Below are positions 25,663-34,323 of a DNA stretch of 64,000 nt, one piece after another; position 1 is the stretch's first letter; the number at the start of each line of letters is the position of its first letter. Position numbers and translations under genes: made by a program. The stretch covers positions 66,577 through 130,576 of the forward strand of contig JAEWGM010000008.1 in the NCBI GenBank assembly GCA_023388315.1. The letters are read 5' to 3'. This DNA comes from Bacteroidota bacterium (GTDB lineage: Bacteria; Bacteroidota; Bacteroidia; Bacteroidales; Dysgonomonadaceae). A model generated the notes under the pieces. The model did not search any database and was not told the origin of the DNA. It saw only the letters and a program-made list of their open reading frames with translations.

Positions 25663-25745
25663 GAGAAATTAGAAGTTAGAAATTAAAAATGAGAAGGTTA
25701 AGGAAGATTTGGGATTGTAGATTTCAGATTTTAGATTTGGAGTTT
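25663..25745. repeat. Degenerate 7-bp repeats spanning the yigZ-like stop codon
   Basis: Two adjoining sets. First GAGAAAT, TAGAAGT, TAGAAAT, TAAAAAT, GAGAAGG (25663-25697). Then AAGATTT, GGGATTG, TAGATTT, CAGATTT, TAGATTT, GGAGTTT (25704-25745). The stop codon of the minus-strand gene (25724-25726) lies in the second set, which encodes the final SKSKI residues. Confidence 0.85.
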
Positions 25746-26335
25746 TCAAATTCCACGCCGTAGATAGTGGCGAGGGTGTCATGCAAATGTTGAGATTCCG
25801 ATTTTCTTATTTGGATATGTATCGTGCAACTGGATTGAAAGTCTTGTTTCCAAGTGGCGTTTTCAAATTGTTTGAGCACGCGCATCACATCATTCAATAA
25901 AATGTAATCGAAACGAATGGTGAAGGTTTCGTCAATGGTTTTTTCTACGATTTCGGCATTTGCGATGGCATCCGCGGCGGCTTCTCGGTAGGCTTTTATT
26001 AAACCGCCTGTTCCCAAAAGCGTGCCGCCGAAATAACGAATGACCAGAACAAGTACATTGGTGAGTTCGGCGGAATTTATTTGCCCGAGAATGGGGCGCC
26101 CGGCCGTTCCGGAGGGTTCGCCATCGTCGTTGCTACGAAAATCATCGCGCGCGGCACCCAGCATATAGGCCCAGCAAACATGACGGGAGTCGTAGTATTT
26201 TTTACGATGCTCATCCACAATTTCTTTTACCTCATCCGCCGTTTTTACGGGGAAAATAAACGAAAGGAACTTGCTTTTTTTCTCGGTAATATAGCCTTCG
26301 GCAGGGGATTCTATGGTTTTGTAGGTGTCGGACAT
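25724..26335 (-). CDS. YigZ/IMPACT family protein
   Basis: 203-residue cytosolic protein of the UPF0029/YigZ family. N-terminal IMPACT domain (residues about 15-125) with KKSKFLSFIFPV, HVCWAYMLGAARDDF and NDDGEPSGTAGRPIL, then the LVLVIRYFGGTLLGTGGLIKAY motif; a smaller C-terminal domain follows (135-200). Bacterial members are poorly understood; eukaryotic IMPACT binds GCN1 and affects translation control. The gene stands alone, with a -7 box at 26348-26341 close to the start. The last five residues come from a 7-bp repeat. Confidence 0.9.
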   Translation of the reverse strand: MSDTYKTIESPAEGYITEKKSKFLSFIFPVKTADEVKEIVDEHRKKYYDSRHVCWAYMLGAARDDFRSNDDGEPSGTAGRPILGQINSAELTNVLVLVIRYFGGTLLGTGGLIKAYREAAADAIANAEIVEKTIDETFTIRFDYILLNDVMRVLKQFENATWKQDFQSSCTIHIQIRKSESQHLHDTLATIYGVEFENSKSKI

Positions 26336-26340
26336 GCCAA

Positions 26341-26348
26341 CAAAAGTA
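26341..26348 (-). promoter_or_regulatory. -7 element of the YigZ-family gene
   Basis: Minus-strand TACTTTTG, an exact TAnnTTTG match, ending five bases before the start codon at 26335; this implies a very short or absent leader. Confidence 0.4.
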
Positions 26349-26401
26349 CAAAAAAGATTGATAAGGTTGGAATTTGGTATAAACCGAGCTACATTTATAA
26401 G

Positions 26402-26418
26402 GGCAGTTTAAAACTGCC
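26402..26418. repeat. 17-bp hairpin just after the small antitoxin-like gene
   Basis: GGCAGTTT, one base, AAACTGCC: perfect 8-bp arms. It sits 7 bases past the stop of the minus-strand small gene, where a toxin gene would be expected. Confidence 0.6.
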
Positions 26419-26425
26419 AGTTGTT

Positions 26426-26605
26426 TTAGAAGAAAGCTACAAGATTTTTATCATGATTGTAATCTTCTAAAAGATTATCAACCGCAACAGTCATTCTTTC
26501 CTTTATTTCGTTCTTTCTAATTGATTTGAGCGTCTCCTCAACTACCCATATTCTTTTTGTTAGCGGTAATTTTTTTATTTCTCTTAATATTTCTGCTGCT
26601 TCCAT
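26426..26605 (-). CDS. Orphan antitoxin-like small protein
   Basis: A 59-residue frame translated by hand from the minus strand: it opens MEAAEILREIKKLPLTKRIW, continues VVEETLKSIRKNEIKERM and ends EDYNHDKNLVAFF. The pattern AAEILREIKKLPL..R..VVEET is typical of small Bacteroidota antitoxins of the addiction-module type, whose usual C-terminus continues for some residues beyond the point where this one stops. No toxin frame follows. It may be a truncated remnant or a stand-alone antitoxin. Start: the only ATG in frame. Confidence 0.6.
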   Translation of the reverse strand: MEAAEILREIKKLPLTKRIWVVEETLKSIRKNEIKERMTVAVDNLLEDYNHDKNLVAFF

Positions 26606-27096
26606 TATATGCTCGAAATGATTAAATTTATTCTTACGAAACTACGAAATCTATTTCAATTGACAAAGGATTTATTTTCAACAAAAAATATCATTACTGA
26701 CTGACTAAAATTTATCCGCAGGACAAACCCGTGCCTAATCCTCAATTTTAATTGGGGGGAATGGCAAAATTAACGCGCATAAACTCTGCAAGAGTTTCCC
26801 AATCCGTTTAAAGGAAACGCCTACAGCGTTTTATTCGTCTTTCACGTTTACTACCCCCAATTTCATTGGGGGTTATGCACAGAAAACTTCTACGAAGTTA
26901 AAACGCGGACTATTCGTTCAATCAATTTGCTAAAACGATTTGCTGATAAAGACTTCAACTGATTTGCCGGAATTTTGTCGGTCAGTAGTGAAAAAACATA
27001 AATAAATTAACGGGCCGGCTCAAAGCCGCCCCGTTAAACAAATTATTTCATTTATCCGTTGACTCGTTTTCAAAAGAGCCAAAGTTCAGGAAATAA
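26606..27096. repeat. Intergenic region with a mini-hairpin array
   Basis: 491 bases without a gene. It holds short inverted repeats: AAACTC/GAGTTT (26781-26797), AAACGC/GCGTTT (26815-26831), CCCCCAAT/ATTGGGGG with a 3-base loop (26854-26872) and AACTTC/GAAGTT with a 3-base loop (26885-26899). The nrdJ terminator lies at its right end. Nothing else was recognised. Confidence 0.7.
27007..27037 (-). terminator. Terminator of the ribonucleotide reductase gene
   Basis: Stem TTAACGGG / CCCGTTAA, one C-C mismatch, then CGGCT / AGCCG with a CAA loop. On the minus strand it lies about 60 bases past the stop and is followed by a T-rich stretch. Confidence 0.7.
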
Positions 27097-29634
27097 TTAC
27101 CCGCATTTTGATGCGCCGCAATTGCGGCATTTTAAACAACCTTCTTGATAAACCAATGTTTCTTGACTGCATACGGGACATTTCTGCCCTTTCATTTCGG
27201 TATCGTTGGGCAGGTATTTTTTGAGGGCCCGCTCCACCCCGTTTTTCCACGTGTTGATGGTTTCGCTGTCCAACTCCAGCCCCGAAACCAGTTTAATTAC
27301 CTGGTCAATGGGCATCCCATAGCGCAACACGCCCGAAATTAGTTTCGCGTAGTTCCAATACTCGGGATTAAATTTGCTATCCAACCCTTCGATGGTTACC
27401 TTGTAACCGCGGCGGTTTTGGAATTGGAAATCGTAATGCTTGGTACCGTCTTCGTAATAGGCCTTGATGATTTTTCCCGAATTCACGCTTTTGGGCAACA
27501 TAATGCCGTCGTCTTCATCGTTTAAACCGGTGAAAATTTCATATGGACGGCCATCGAGCAACCCAATGAAGGCAATCCATTTCTCTTTATTGTTCTGGAA
27601 TTTAATCACATCGGCTTCCAGCTCGGTGGGCCTTGAGGTGACCACTTGCGGCAATTCGTAGCAATCTTCATCTTTTTCTTTTTTCTCTTCGTTGGTGATG
27701 AGCACGCCCGCGCGCGAGCCGTCGCGATACACGGTACAGCCTTTACAGCCGCTTTTCCAAGCTTCCATATAAAGTTGGCCAACCAATTCTTCGTCCACAT
27801 CGTTGGGCAAATTAATGGTTACGCTAATAGAGTGGTCCACCCATTTTTGAACGCGCCCTTGCATTTTCACTTTTTGCAACCAATCCACATCGTTGGAAGT
27901 GGCTTTGTAATAGGGCGATTGCGCCACCAACGCATCCAATTCCTCGGTGGAGTATTTTTTGGTGGTTTCGTGTCCGTTGGCCTCCATCCAAGTAACAAAT
28001 TTGTGATGGAAAACAACGTATTCTTCCCACGAGTCGCCGTTTTCATCCACGAAATCTATTTTCACGTCCTTATCGTTAGGATTCACTTTGCGGCGGCGTT
28101 TATAAACGGGCAAAAACACGGGTTCGATTCCCGACGTGGTTTGCGACATTAAACTGGTGGTGCCGGTTGGAGCAATGGTGAGACAGGCAATATTTCGACG
28201 GCCGTATTTCACCATATCTTCATACATTTGAGGGTCTGACTCTTTCAAGCGATTTATGAAGGGATTATTTTTCTCACGCTCCGCGTCGAAAATCTCAAAA
28301 GCACCACGTTCTTTGGCCATTTCCACCGATGACGCGTAAGCGTTCAGGGCAACGGCTTTGTGCACTTTTTCAGAAAAATCGTTTCCTTCATCGCTTCCGT
28401 AACGGATTCCCAATGCGGCCAACATATCGCCTTCGGCGGTGATACCCACGCCGGTGCGGCGGCCTTGCAGCGTTTTGCGTTGAATTTTTTTCCACAACGT
28501 GCGCTCCGAAGATTTTACTTCTTCCGATTCCGGATCGGCTTCGATTTTTTCCAATATTTTATCGATTTTCTCTGATTCCAAATCGATAATATCATCCATA
28601 ATGCGCTGCGCGAGACGAACGTGTTTTCCGAAAAGATCAAAATCGAAATAAGCGTCTTTCGTAAACGGATTCACCACATACGAGTAGAGGTTGATGGCGA
28701 GCAAACGACAGCTATCGTAGGGACAGAGGGGAATTTCGCCACACGGGTTAGTAGAAACGGTTTGGAAACCAAGGTCGGCATAACAATCGGGAACCGATTC
28801 ACGCACAATGGTGTCCCAAAACAGCACGCCCGGCTCAGCCGAACGCCACGCGTTGTGCACAATTTTCTCCCACAATTCTTGGGCGTTGATGGTTTTCTTG
28901 TATTTGGGTTTGTCGGAATCGATGGGGTATTTTTGAACATACGGCTTTCCTTCGGAAGCGGCTTTCATAAACTCATCGTCAATCTTCACCGAAATGTTGG
29001 CACCGGTTACTTTTCCTTGCTCCAGTTTCGCATCGATAAAATCTTCCGAATCGGGGTGTTTGATGGAAACGCTCAACATTAACGCTCCACGGCGGCCGTC
29101 TTGCGCCACTTCGCGCGTGGAATTGGAGTATCGCTCCATAAACGGAACCAAGCCGGTGGAAGTGAGTGCCGAGTTTTTTACGGGCGACCCTTTCGGGCGG
29201 ATGTGCGAGAGGTCGTGCCCCACTCCGCCACGGCGTTTCATAAGTTGTACTTGCTCTTCATCAATACGAATGATGGCGCCGTAAGAATCGGCGTTGCCAT
29301 CCATCCCAATCACAAAGCAGTTTGACAACGACGCCACCTGAAAATCATTGCCAATGCCGGTCATGGGACTTCCTTGCGGAATAATGTACTTGAAGCGGTC
29401 GAATAAATCGAACAGTTCCTTTTCCGAGAGCGGGTTGGAATATTTTTTTTCTATGCGAACGACTTCTTTTGCCAATCGCCGGTGCATATCTTCGGGCGAT
29501 TTTTCGTAAATATCGCCATGGCTGTCTTTCAACGCATATTTACTTACCCACACTTTTGCGGCGAGCTCGTCGCCTTTGAAATACTCAAGAGAAGCCTGAT
29601 ACGCTTCGTCAAAAGTATATGTTTTCTTCTTCAT
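27097..29634 (-). CDS. nrdJ: Adenosylcobalamin-dependent (class II) ribonucleotide reductase
   Basis: Reduces ribonucleotides to deoxyribonucleotides with a B12-derived radical, so it works with or without oxygen. 845 residues. Visible active-site elements are Cys106 in SLSNCFVIG, Cys298 in the NPCGEIPLC motif, and LTIAPTGTTSLMSQTTSGIEP (about residues 488-508) near the C-terminal half of the barrel. The C-terminus has four cysteines in CPVCSQ and CLKCRNCG, a zinc-ribbon-like tail of the vitamin B12-dependent branch. No N-terminal ATP-cone is evident. I looked for a cobalamin riboswitch upstream and saw none. Monocistronic, with its own terminator. Confidence 0.95.
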   Translation of the reverse strand: MKKKTYTFDEAYQASLEYFKGDELAAKVWVSKYALKDSHGDIYEKSPEDMHRRLAKEVVRIEKKYSNPLSEKELFDLFDRFKYIIPQGSPMTGIGNDFQVASLSNCFVIGMDGNADSYGAIIRIDEEQVQLMKRRGGVGHDLSHIRPKGSPVKNSALTSTGLVPFMERYSNSTREVAQDGRRGALMLSVSIKHPDSEDFIDAKLEQGKVTGANISVKIDDEFMKAASEGKPYVQKYPIDSDKPKYKKTINAQELWEKIVHNAWRSAEPGVLFWDTIVRESVPDCYADLGFQTVSTNPCGEIPLCPYDSCRLLAINLYSYVVNPFTKDAYFDFDLFGKHVRLAQRIMDDIIDLESEKIDKILEKIEADPESEEVKSSERTLWKKIQRKTLQGRRTGVGITAEGDMLAALGIRYGSDEGNDFSEKVHKAVALNAYASSVEMAKERGAFEIFDAEREKNNPFINRLKESDPQMYEDMVKYGRRNIACLTIAPTGTTSLMSQTTSGIEPVFLPVYKRRRKVNPNDKDVKIDFVDENGDSWEEYVVFHHKFVTWMEANGHETTKKYSTEELDALVAQSPYYKATSNDVDWLQKVKMQGRVQKWVDHSISVTINLPNDVDEELVGQLYMEAWKSGCKGCTVYRDGSRAGVLITNEEKKEKDEDCYELPQVVTSRPTELEADVIKFQNNKEKWIAFIGLLDGRPYEIFTGLNDEDDGIMLPKSVNSGKIIKAYYEDGTKHYDFQFQNRRGYKVTIEGLDSKFNPEYWNYAKLISGVLRYGMPIDQVIKLVSGLELDSETINTWKNGVERALKKYLPNDTEMKGQKCPVCSQETLVYQEGCLKCRNCGASKCG

Positions 29635-30006
29635 TGCATAAAGTTTAAAATGTTATACCGATTTTTCTCCGTAATTCAGTAATTAAGGTTTTTGGACTTT
29701 TTAATTAATTGAATATTTTTGAGAATACAATTTTATAACATCTTTTTAAATATGCCAAATAAAAACACATTTAGTTTTCAACAATTTTCAAAAGTTTCCC
29801 GTTTTAAAAATTAGAAACCTGATTAAAAGAGTATTACAATTTACAACCTCATCAAAAGTTTTCCAAAACGAAAACTTAGATTCATAATCAGGCAAATATA
29901 AAACTAAATCCTCGGCTATGAATATGCAATAAAAATATAAACAAAAAAATCACCCAAAGAGACGAACTCTCTGAGTGATTTAGTATTTACTATTTGTAAA
30001 AGTGGG
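29635..30006. other. AT-rich intergenic region between nrdJ and the serpin gene
   Basis: 372 bases, strongly AT-rich, with the start region of nrdJ at the left and the serpin terminator at the right. No gene, no convincing -7 element and no clear repeat seen. Confidence 0.5.
29947..29981 (-). terminator. Terminator of the serpin gene
   Basis: AAATCAC / GTGATTT outer stem and AGAGA / TCTCT inner stem; on the minus strand a run of seven Ts follows. It is 26 bases past the serpin stop. Confidence 0.8.
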
Positions 30007-31278
30007 TTATTTATCGAAATTCTTCACCGCGCCCATAAATAAAATGGCGCCGGTGGAATTTTCCTGAATCACATAAAGGAAAGGTTTGTTGGCGTTGAAA
30101 ACCACTTTTCGGGGTTTGTCGGGATCAAAGGAAGTCACCTCCATTCCAACCGTGGTTACCGCAGCCGCTTCGGTGCCTTCTTCATCGGTGCTAATGTAGG
30201 TATCTTGCTTCACAAACGCTATATTGGCGCGCGCGTCAGACATACCGGAGAAATCCGCCTCGTTACCGTCAAAAGCAATTCCCATTCCCATGTCTATCAA
30301 TACTTGGTTTAACTTTTTGCTATATTCTGTTTTAAATTTCGGGAGGAATAGATCAACTTTGGCACTACGCAACCGCGACAGGGTGTTTTGCCAATAATTA
30401 GCTTTTTCTAAAGCCGTTACTACATCGGTTTGTTTTTTGCCGCTTTTGGGTAACAAAACCAACATGCTAAACGCCTGGTTTCCATAGGGAAGTTGCACTA
30501 CTTGCATGGTCTCATCTTCAGTATAATTAAATTCAGAAGTTTGCGCCATCATATCCACTTGCGTTTGCGTACCGTTTTCGGAGGTGAATGGCTTTTTGGA
30601 TGTATTTTTTGTTTCGAATTGTGTAGTCCACATCCCTTTGAAATAAATGGCGTTCAGTAAGTACATTAAATCTCTGGGGTCTGTGCTATCAATCACTTTT
30701 TCGATTAACCCGTTCGTGTTATCGGATGCCCATTGATTAATAAGGTCTTTGGTTGCCGAATTTGAAAAATCTACCGATTGAACCTTGGCGTTATAATATT
30801 CGGTATTGGTTTCTATAAATTTTGGCTTAATGGCAATCTGCTCATTGGTAAAAATGGCATTTTCGATGGATAATTTTGTCTTCGGATCGGTTTTCAACAA
30901 CGCTTCTTTCAACTTTTTGTAATAACCGTTTATGTCATCGTCGGTGTCGCCTTTCATTTTCAACGTTTGTTGCATATCTTTTTTAGTTTCACCGGCCGTG
31001 CCATTCCATGTCATTGCCAACGCCATGCTCAAGCTAAATGGCGACACCATAAAGTTTTGGTCTTCTTTCTTTGCTTCTTCCGCAAAAACTTTAGAGAAAA
31101 ACTCAAAGGCGAATTCTTGGTCGGATGCCAGCATTGCTTTTTCATTAGAGCGCAACTCAATTTTAATGGGATCGGGCCCGTTATTTTGATCGATATCCGT
31201 TGCATTTTTGTCGCAAGAAGTGCCCATAAGCATCCCCGCGATTATAAGATAGGTTAATGGATTTGTTTTTATCTTCAT
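30007..31278 (-). CDS. Serpin-family protease inhibitor lipoprotein
   Basis: Serine (or cysteine) protease inhibitor displayed on the cell envelope. Signal peptide with lipobox MLMGTSCDKN gives Cys23 as the lipid site, followed by a serpin fold of about 370 residues. Typical segments: NFMVSPFSLSMALAMTWNGTAG, LYLLNAIYFKGMWTTQFE (with M in place of L at the first residue), VQLPYGNQAFSMLVLLP. The hinge and reactive loop read STDEEGTEAAAVTTVGMEV, followed by the conserved NANKPFLYVIQENSTGAILFMG. The hinge is small-residue rich, so an inhibitory (not structural) serpin is likely; counting from the hinge places P1 near the Thr of EVTSF. Targets are unknown. Monocistronic with own terminator. Confidence 0.92.
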   Translation of the reverse strand: MKIKTNPLTYLIIAGMLMGTSCDKNATDIDQNNGPDPIKIELRSNEKAMLASDQEFAFEFFSKVFAEEAKKEDQNFMVSPFSLSMALAMTWNGTAGETKKDMQQTLKMKGDTDDDINGYYKKLKEALLKTDPKTKLSIENAIFTNEQIAIKPKFIETNTEYYNAKVQSVDFSNSATKDLINQWASDNTNGLIEKVIDSTDPRDLMYLLNAIYFKGMWTTQFETKNTSKKPFTSENGTQTQVDMMAQTSEFNYTEDETMQVVQLPYGNQAFSMLVLLPKSGKKQTDVVTALEKANYWQNTLSRLRSAKVDLFLPKFKTEYSKKLNQVLIDMGMGIAFDGNEADFSGMSDARANIAFVKQDTYISTDEEGTEAAAVTTVGMEVTSFDPDKPRKVVFNANKPFLYVIQENSTGAILFMGAVKNFDK

Positions 31279-31623
31279 AATTTTCGGTTTTAATTCGGTA
31301 TAAAAATCGCTATTTGTTTTGACTATTTACTGTGACTATTTATATAGTATGATGAATTTTAACGCTCAAACGCTGCATCAAGTTAGTTAAAAATAATTAA
31401 TTAAATCAGAACGGGCGGTGTTTTCAAGCCATTAGGCAAACACGCGGATTATTTAAAGGCTTTAAAACAGGCAATGTTAAATAGCGCAATCCAACAATTT
31501 GTCGGGCTATCTGCAAGGTGAAATCAGTTTCTTATATTCTCCATTCCAAAATAACAAAATTATTGTGTAATTTTGTACAGATTATTATTTCAACACATCC
31601 ACATCATATAATATTTTTGCTTT
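31279..31623. other. Divergent intergenic region between serpin and speA
   Basis: 345 bases. It contains a short direct repeat, GACTATTTA at 31321-31329 and 31334-31342, and the speA -7 box at 31568-31575. The middle (31410-31540) has core-like composition but no open frame I can support. Confidence 0.5.
31568..31575 (+). promoter_or_regulatory. -7 element of speA
   Basis: TAATTTTG matches TAnnTTTG; 48 bases before the speA ATG, leaving a leader of roughly 40 bases. Confidence 0.45.
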
Positions 31624-33522
31624 ATGAGAAAATGGCGCATTGAAGATTCGGAAGAACTATATAATATAAACGGTTGGGGAAACGGTTATTTCTCTATTAA
31701 CGATAAAGGACACGTGCAGGTTACACCGCGCAAAAAAGAAAGCGGAAGCGTAGATTTGAATGAGTTGATGCGTGAGCTCTACCTTCGCGATGTATCGTCG
31801 CCCGTGCTACTCCGTTTCCCGGAAATTTTGGATAACCGAATCGAAAAAATTTCCAATAGCTTTAAACTGGCATCCAAAGAATATGAGTATCAAGGGCAAA
31901 ACTATATTGTTTATCCCATTAAAGTAAATCAGATGCGCCAAGTGGTGGAAGAAATTGTTACGTATGGCAAACGCTTCCACATTGGACTTGAAGCAGGTTC
32001 CAAACCGGAACTTCACGCCGTGCTTGCCATTAACACCGACAATAATTCGCTCATCGTGTGCAACGGCTACAAAGATGAAAGCTACATTGAGTTGGCGCTT
32101 TTGGCAACAAAAATGGGCAAACAGGTGTTTTTGGTGGTGGAAAAACTCAACGAGCTACACTTGACCATTGCCATAGCCAAGCGATTGAAAGTGAAACCCA
32201 ATATCGGCATTCGGGTGAAACTGGCCAGTTCCGGAAGCGGAAAATGGGAAGAATCGGGCGGCGATGGCAGCAAATTCGGACTTAACTCCAGCGAGCTTCT
32301 GGAAGCGCTAAACGTGCTGGAAGAACAAAAGATGACTGAATGCTTCCGATTGATTCACTTTCACATTGGCAGCCAAATTACTAAAATTCGCCGCATAAAA
32401 ACGGCGCTTCGCGAGGCCGCGCAATTTTATGTGCAATTGCACTCAATGGGCTTTGCCATTGAGTTTGTGGATATTGGCGGCGGGCTTGGCGTGGATTACG
32501 ATGGCACGCGCTCATCGTTTACCGAAAACAGCATCAACTATTCCATTCAAGAGTATGTGAACGACTCGGTTTTCGCGTTTGTGGATGCAGCCAATAAAAA
32601 CGAAATTCCTCATCCCAACATCATTACCGAATCGGGACGAGCACTTACCGCGCACCATTCCGTGCTAATCTTTGAAGTGCTGGAAACGGCCACGCTGCCA
32701 TCGTGGGAAGACGATAAAGAAATTCAAGAAGACGACCACGAATTGGTGAAAGAGTTGTACAAAATTTGGGATACGCTCACGCCTGCACGAATGCTGGAGT
32801 CGTGGCACGACGCGCAACAAATTCGCGAAGAATCGCTCGATATGTTCAGCTTGGGAATGTTGGATTTAAAAACCCGCGCTCACGTGGAAGAGTTGTATTT
32901 CTCCATTGCCCGGGAAATTCACATCACCAGCAACAGGGCAAAACACGCTCCCGAAGAGCTCCGACAGCTATCCAGCTTACTGCCCGATAAATATTTCTGC
33001 AACTTCTCGCTTTTTCAATCGCTCCCCGATTCGTGGGCCATTGACCAAGTGTTCCCCATTATTCCCATTCATCGCCTCGCCGAAAAACCCGATCGCACCG
33101 CTACGTTGCAAGACATCACGTGCGACTCCGATGGAAAGATAGCCAATTTCACGTCGCAAGACGGTTATCACTCTACGTTTTTGCCGGTGCACTCATTAAA
33201 GAAAAACGAACCTTATTATATAGGCGTTTTCCTTGTGGGCGCTTATCAAGAAATTTTGGGCGATTTACACAACCTTTTTGGCGACACCAACGTGGTGCAC
33301 ATCACCACCAACGAAAACGGCTATAATATCGAGCAAATAATTGATGGAGAGACCGTTGCCGAGGTATTAGATTACGCCCAATACAACGCGAAAAAGTTGG
33401 TAAGAACCGTGGAAACCTGGGTGATGAGTTCCGTGAAACAAGGCCGTATTTCAGTGGAAGAAGGAAAAGAGTTCCTGTCTAATTACCGCTCAGGCTTGTA
33501 CGGATATACGTATTTGGAATAA
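31624..33522 (+). CDS. speA: Biosynthetic arginine decarboxylase
   Basis: PLP enzyme that makes agmatine from arginine, the first step of the agmatine route to putrescine and other polyamines. 632 residues, normal for the SpeA family. The PLP Lys is K100 in YPIKVNQMRQVVEEI. Other motifs: IHFHIGSQITKIRRIKTAL, DIGGGLGVDYDGTRS and ITESGRALTAHHS. The C-terminal domain has the family ending NYRSGLYGYTYLE. It has its own promoter. No agmatinase or N-carbamoylputrescine gene is present in the window, so the rest of the route must be elsewhere. Confidence 0.96.
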   Translation: MRKWRIEDSEELYNINGWGNGYFSINDKGHVQVTPRKKESGSVDLNELMRELYLRDVSSPVLLRFPEILDNRIEKISNSFKLASKEYEYQGQNYIVYPIKVNQMRQVVEEIVTYGKRFHIGLEAGSKPELHAVLAINTDNNSLIVCNGYKDESYIELALLATKMGKQVFLVVEKLNELHLTIAIAKRLKVKPNIGIRVKLASSGSGKWEESGGDGSKFGLNSSELLEALNVLEEQKMTECFRLIHFHIGSQITKIRRIKTALREAAQFYVQLHSMGFAIEFVDIGGGLGVDYDGTRSSFTENSINYSIQEYVNDSVFAFVDAANKNEIPHPNIITESGRALTAHHSVLIFEVLETATLPSWEDDKEIQEDDHELVKELYKIWDTLTPARMLESWHDAQQIREESLDMFSLGMLDLKTRAHVEELYFSIAREIHITSNRAKHAPEELRQLSSLLPDKYFCNFSLFQSLPDSWAIDQVFPIIPIHRLAEKPDRTATLQDITCDSDGKIANFTSQDGYHSTFLPVHSLKKNEPYYIGVFLVGAYQEILGDLHNLFGDTNVVHITTNENGYNIEQIIDGETVAEVLDYAQYNAKKLVRTVETWVMSSVKQGRISVEEGKEFLSNYRSGLYGYTYLE

Positions 33523-33552
33523 TCGTATGAAATCTCTGCCGACAAACAAAAT

Positions 33553-34170
33553 TTAGTGCAGTTGCGGCATAGTGATTTCTTCGGTAATTTTTATATCGGT
33601 AAATCCCATTTCCTTCAAAAGAGAAGTGAGCGCCAGCTTTGCCTGCTCGGTGGATTCTTTGTAAATGCCCTGCTTAATGGCATCGCTGATCATCACATTT
33701 TTTTCGCGAGAAACGGCTTCGTTGTAATCCGATATTTTGATTGGGTTAAAGGCGTTTTCGCTTTCGTTGTACACTTCAATGGAGTTTTCATCGATTACCG
33801 TGTCCATTATTTTGGGTTTAGGAATGGAAACATGCACACTGCTTTCGTCAATTACATCAATTTTTATTCGGCTAAAATCAACGCCTGCTTTAATGTAGCC
33901 CGTATATTTCAGCAAGAAATACTTATCGGTTAACGGAATATTTATATTGAGTAGTTTTTTGTAATCTTTATACCCAATCACACCCGTGTAATTATACTTC
34001 ACGAGCGCCAAATCTTGAATATACGAAATGCGGCTCATGATGGATGAGCTGTCGTAGCCACGTTTTTTATCCTGTTTGGTAATATTAACCACCAGCAAAA
34101 CACCAAGCACAACGGTGGTAAACAGAAAAAACAGTGTCGATTTATTTATTTTTTTTGCAGGTTGATTCAT
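33553..34170 (-). CDS. DUF4230 domain protein, membrane-anchored
   Basis: 205 residues with one N-terminal membrane segment (about residues 12-29, FFLFTTVVLGVLLVVNIT) and an extracytoplasmic DUF4230 domain recognised by YKDYKKLLNINIPL, the KYTGYIKAGVDFSRIKIDV strand pair and the VHVSIPKPKIMDTVIDENS segment. The C-terminal helix AKLALTSLLKEMGFTDIKITE is also typical. No biochemical role is known to me. It is convergent with speA (30 bases apart), and a -7 element TATTTTTG (34199-34192) precedes it. Confidence 0.85.
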   Translation of the reverse strand: MNQPAKKINKSTLFFLFTTVVLGVLLVVNITKQDKKRGYDSSSIMSRISYIQDLALVKYNYTGVIGYKDYKKLLNINIPLTDKYFLLKYTGYIKAGVDFSRIKIDVIDESSVHVSIPKPKIMDTVIDENSIEVYNESENAFNPIKISDYNEAVSREKNVMISDAIKQGIYKESTEQAKLALTSLLKEMGFTDIKITEEITMPQLH

Positions 34171-34191
34171 TTTTCTCTCTTTTTCATTTTA

Positions 34192-34199
34192 CAAAAATA
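34192..34199 (-). promoter_or_regulatory. -7 element of the DUF4230 gene
   Basis: Minus-strand TATTTTTG matches TAnnTTTG, 21 bases before the start codon at 34170. Confidence 0.45.
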
Positions 34200-34279
34200 G
34201 TAATTAAGTGGTTAGGAAAAATAATTAGAGAGGGTTTTAAATTATTTTGTGAAGAGCTAATTAGTTAAAAAATTTCAAT

Positions 34280-34311
34280 TCCAAACAAATTGTAATATAT
34301 TTGTTTGGAAA
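34280..34311 (+). promoter_or_regulatory. Perfect inverted repeat over the -7 box of the ECF sigma gene
   Basis: TTCCAAACAAAT (34280-34291) and ATTTGTTTGGAA (34300-34311) are perfectly complementary 12-base arms around 8 bases. The -7 element TATATTTG (34297-34304) lies across the spacer and right arm, 19 bases before the sigma ATG. This is the expected layout of an operator for a dimeric regulator, but no such regulator is evident next to it. Confidence 0.6.
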
Positions 34312-34323
34312 TATATCCCTCAA

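Noticed and set aside
26081..26470. Plus-strand open frame of 129 codons across the yigZ start region
   Set aside because: It is antisense to the YigZ-family gene for most of its length and has no recognisable protein pattern; the real genes are on the minus strand.
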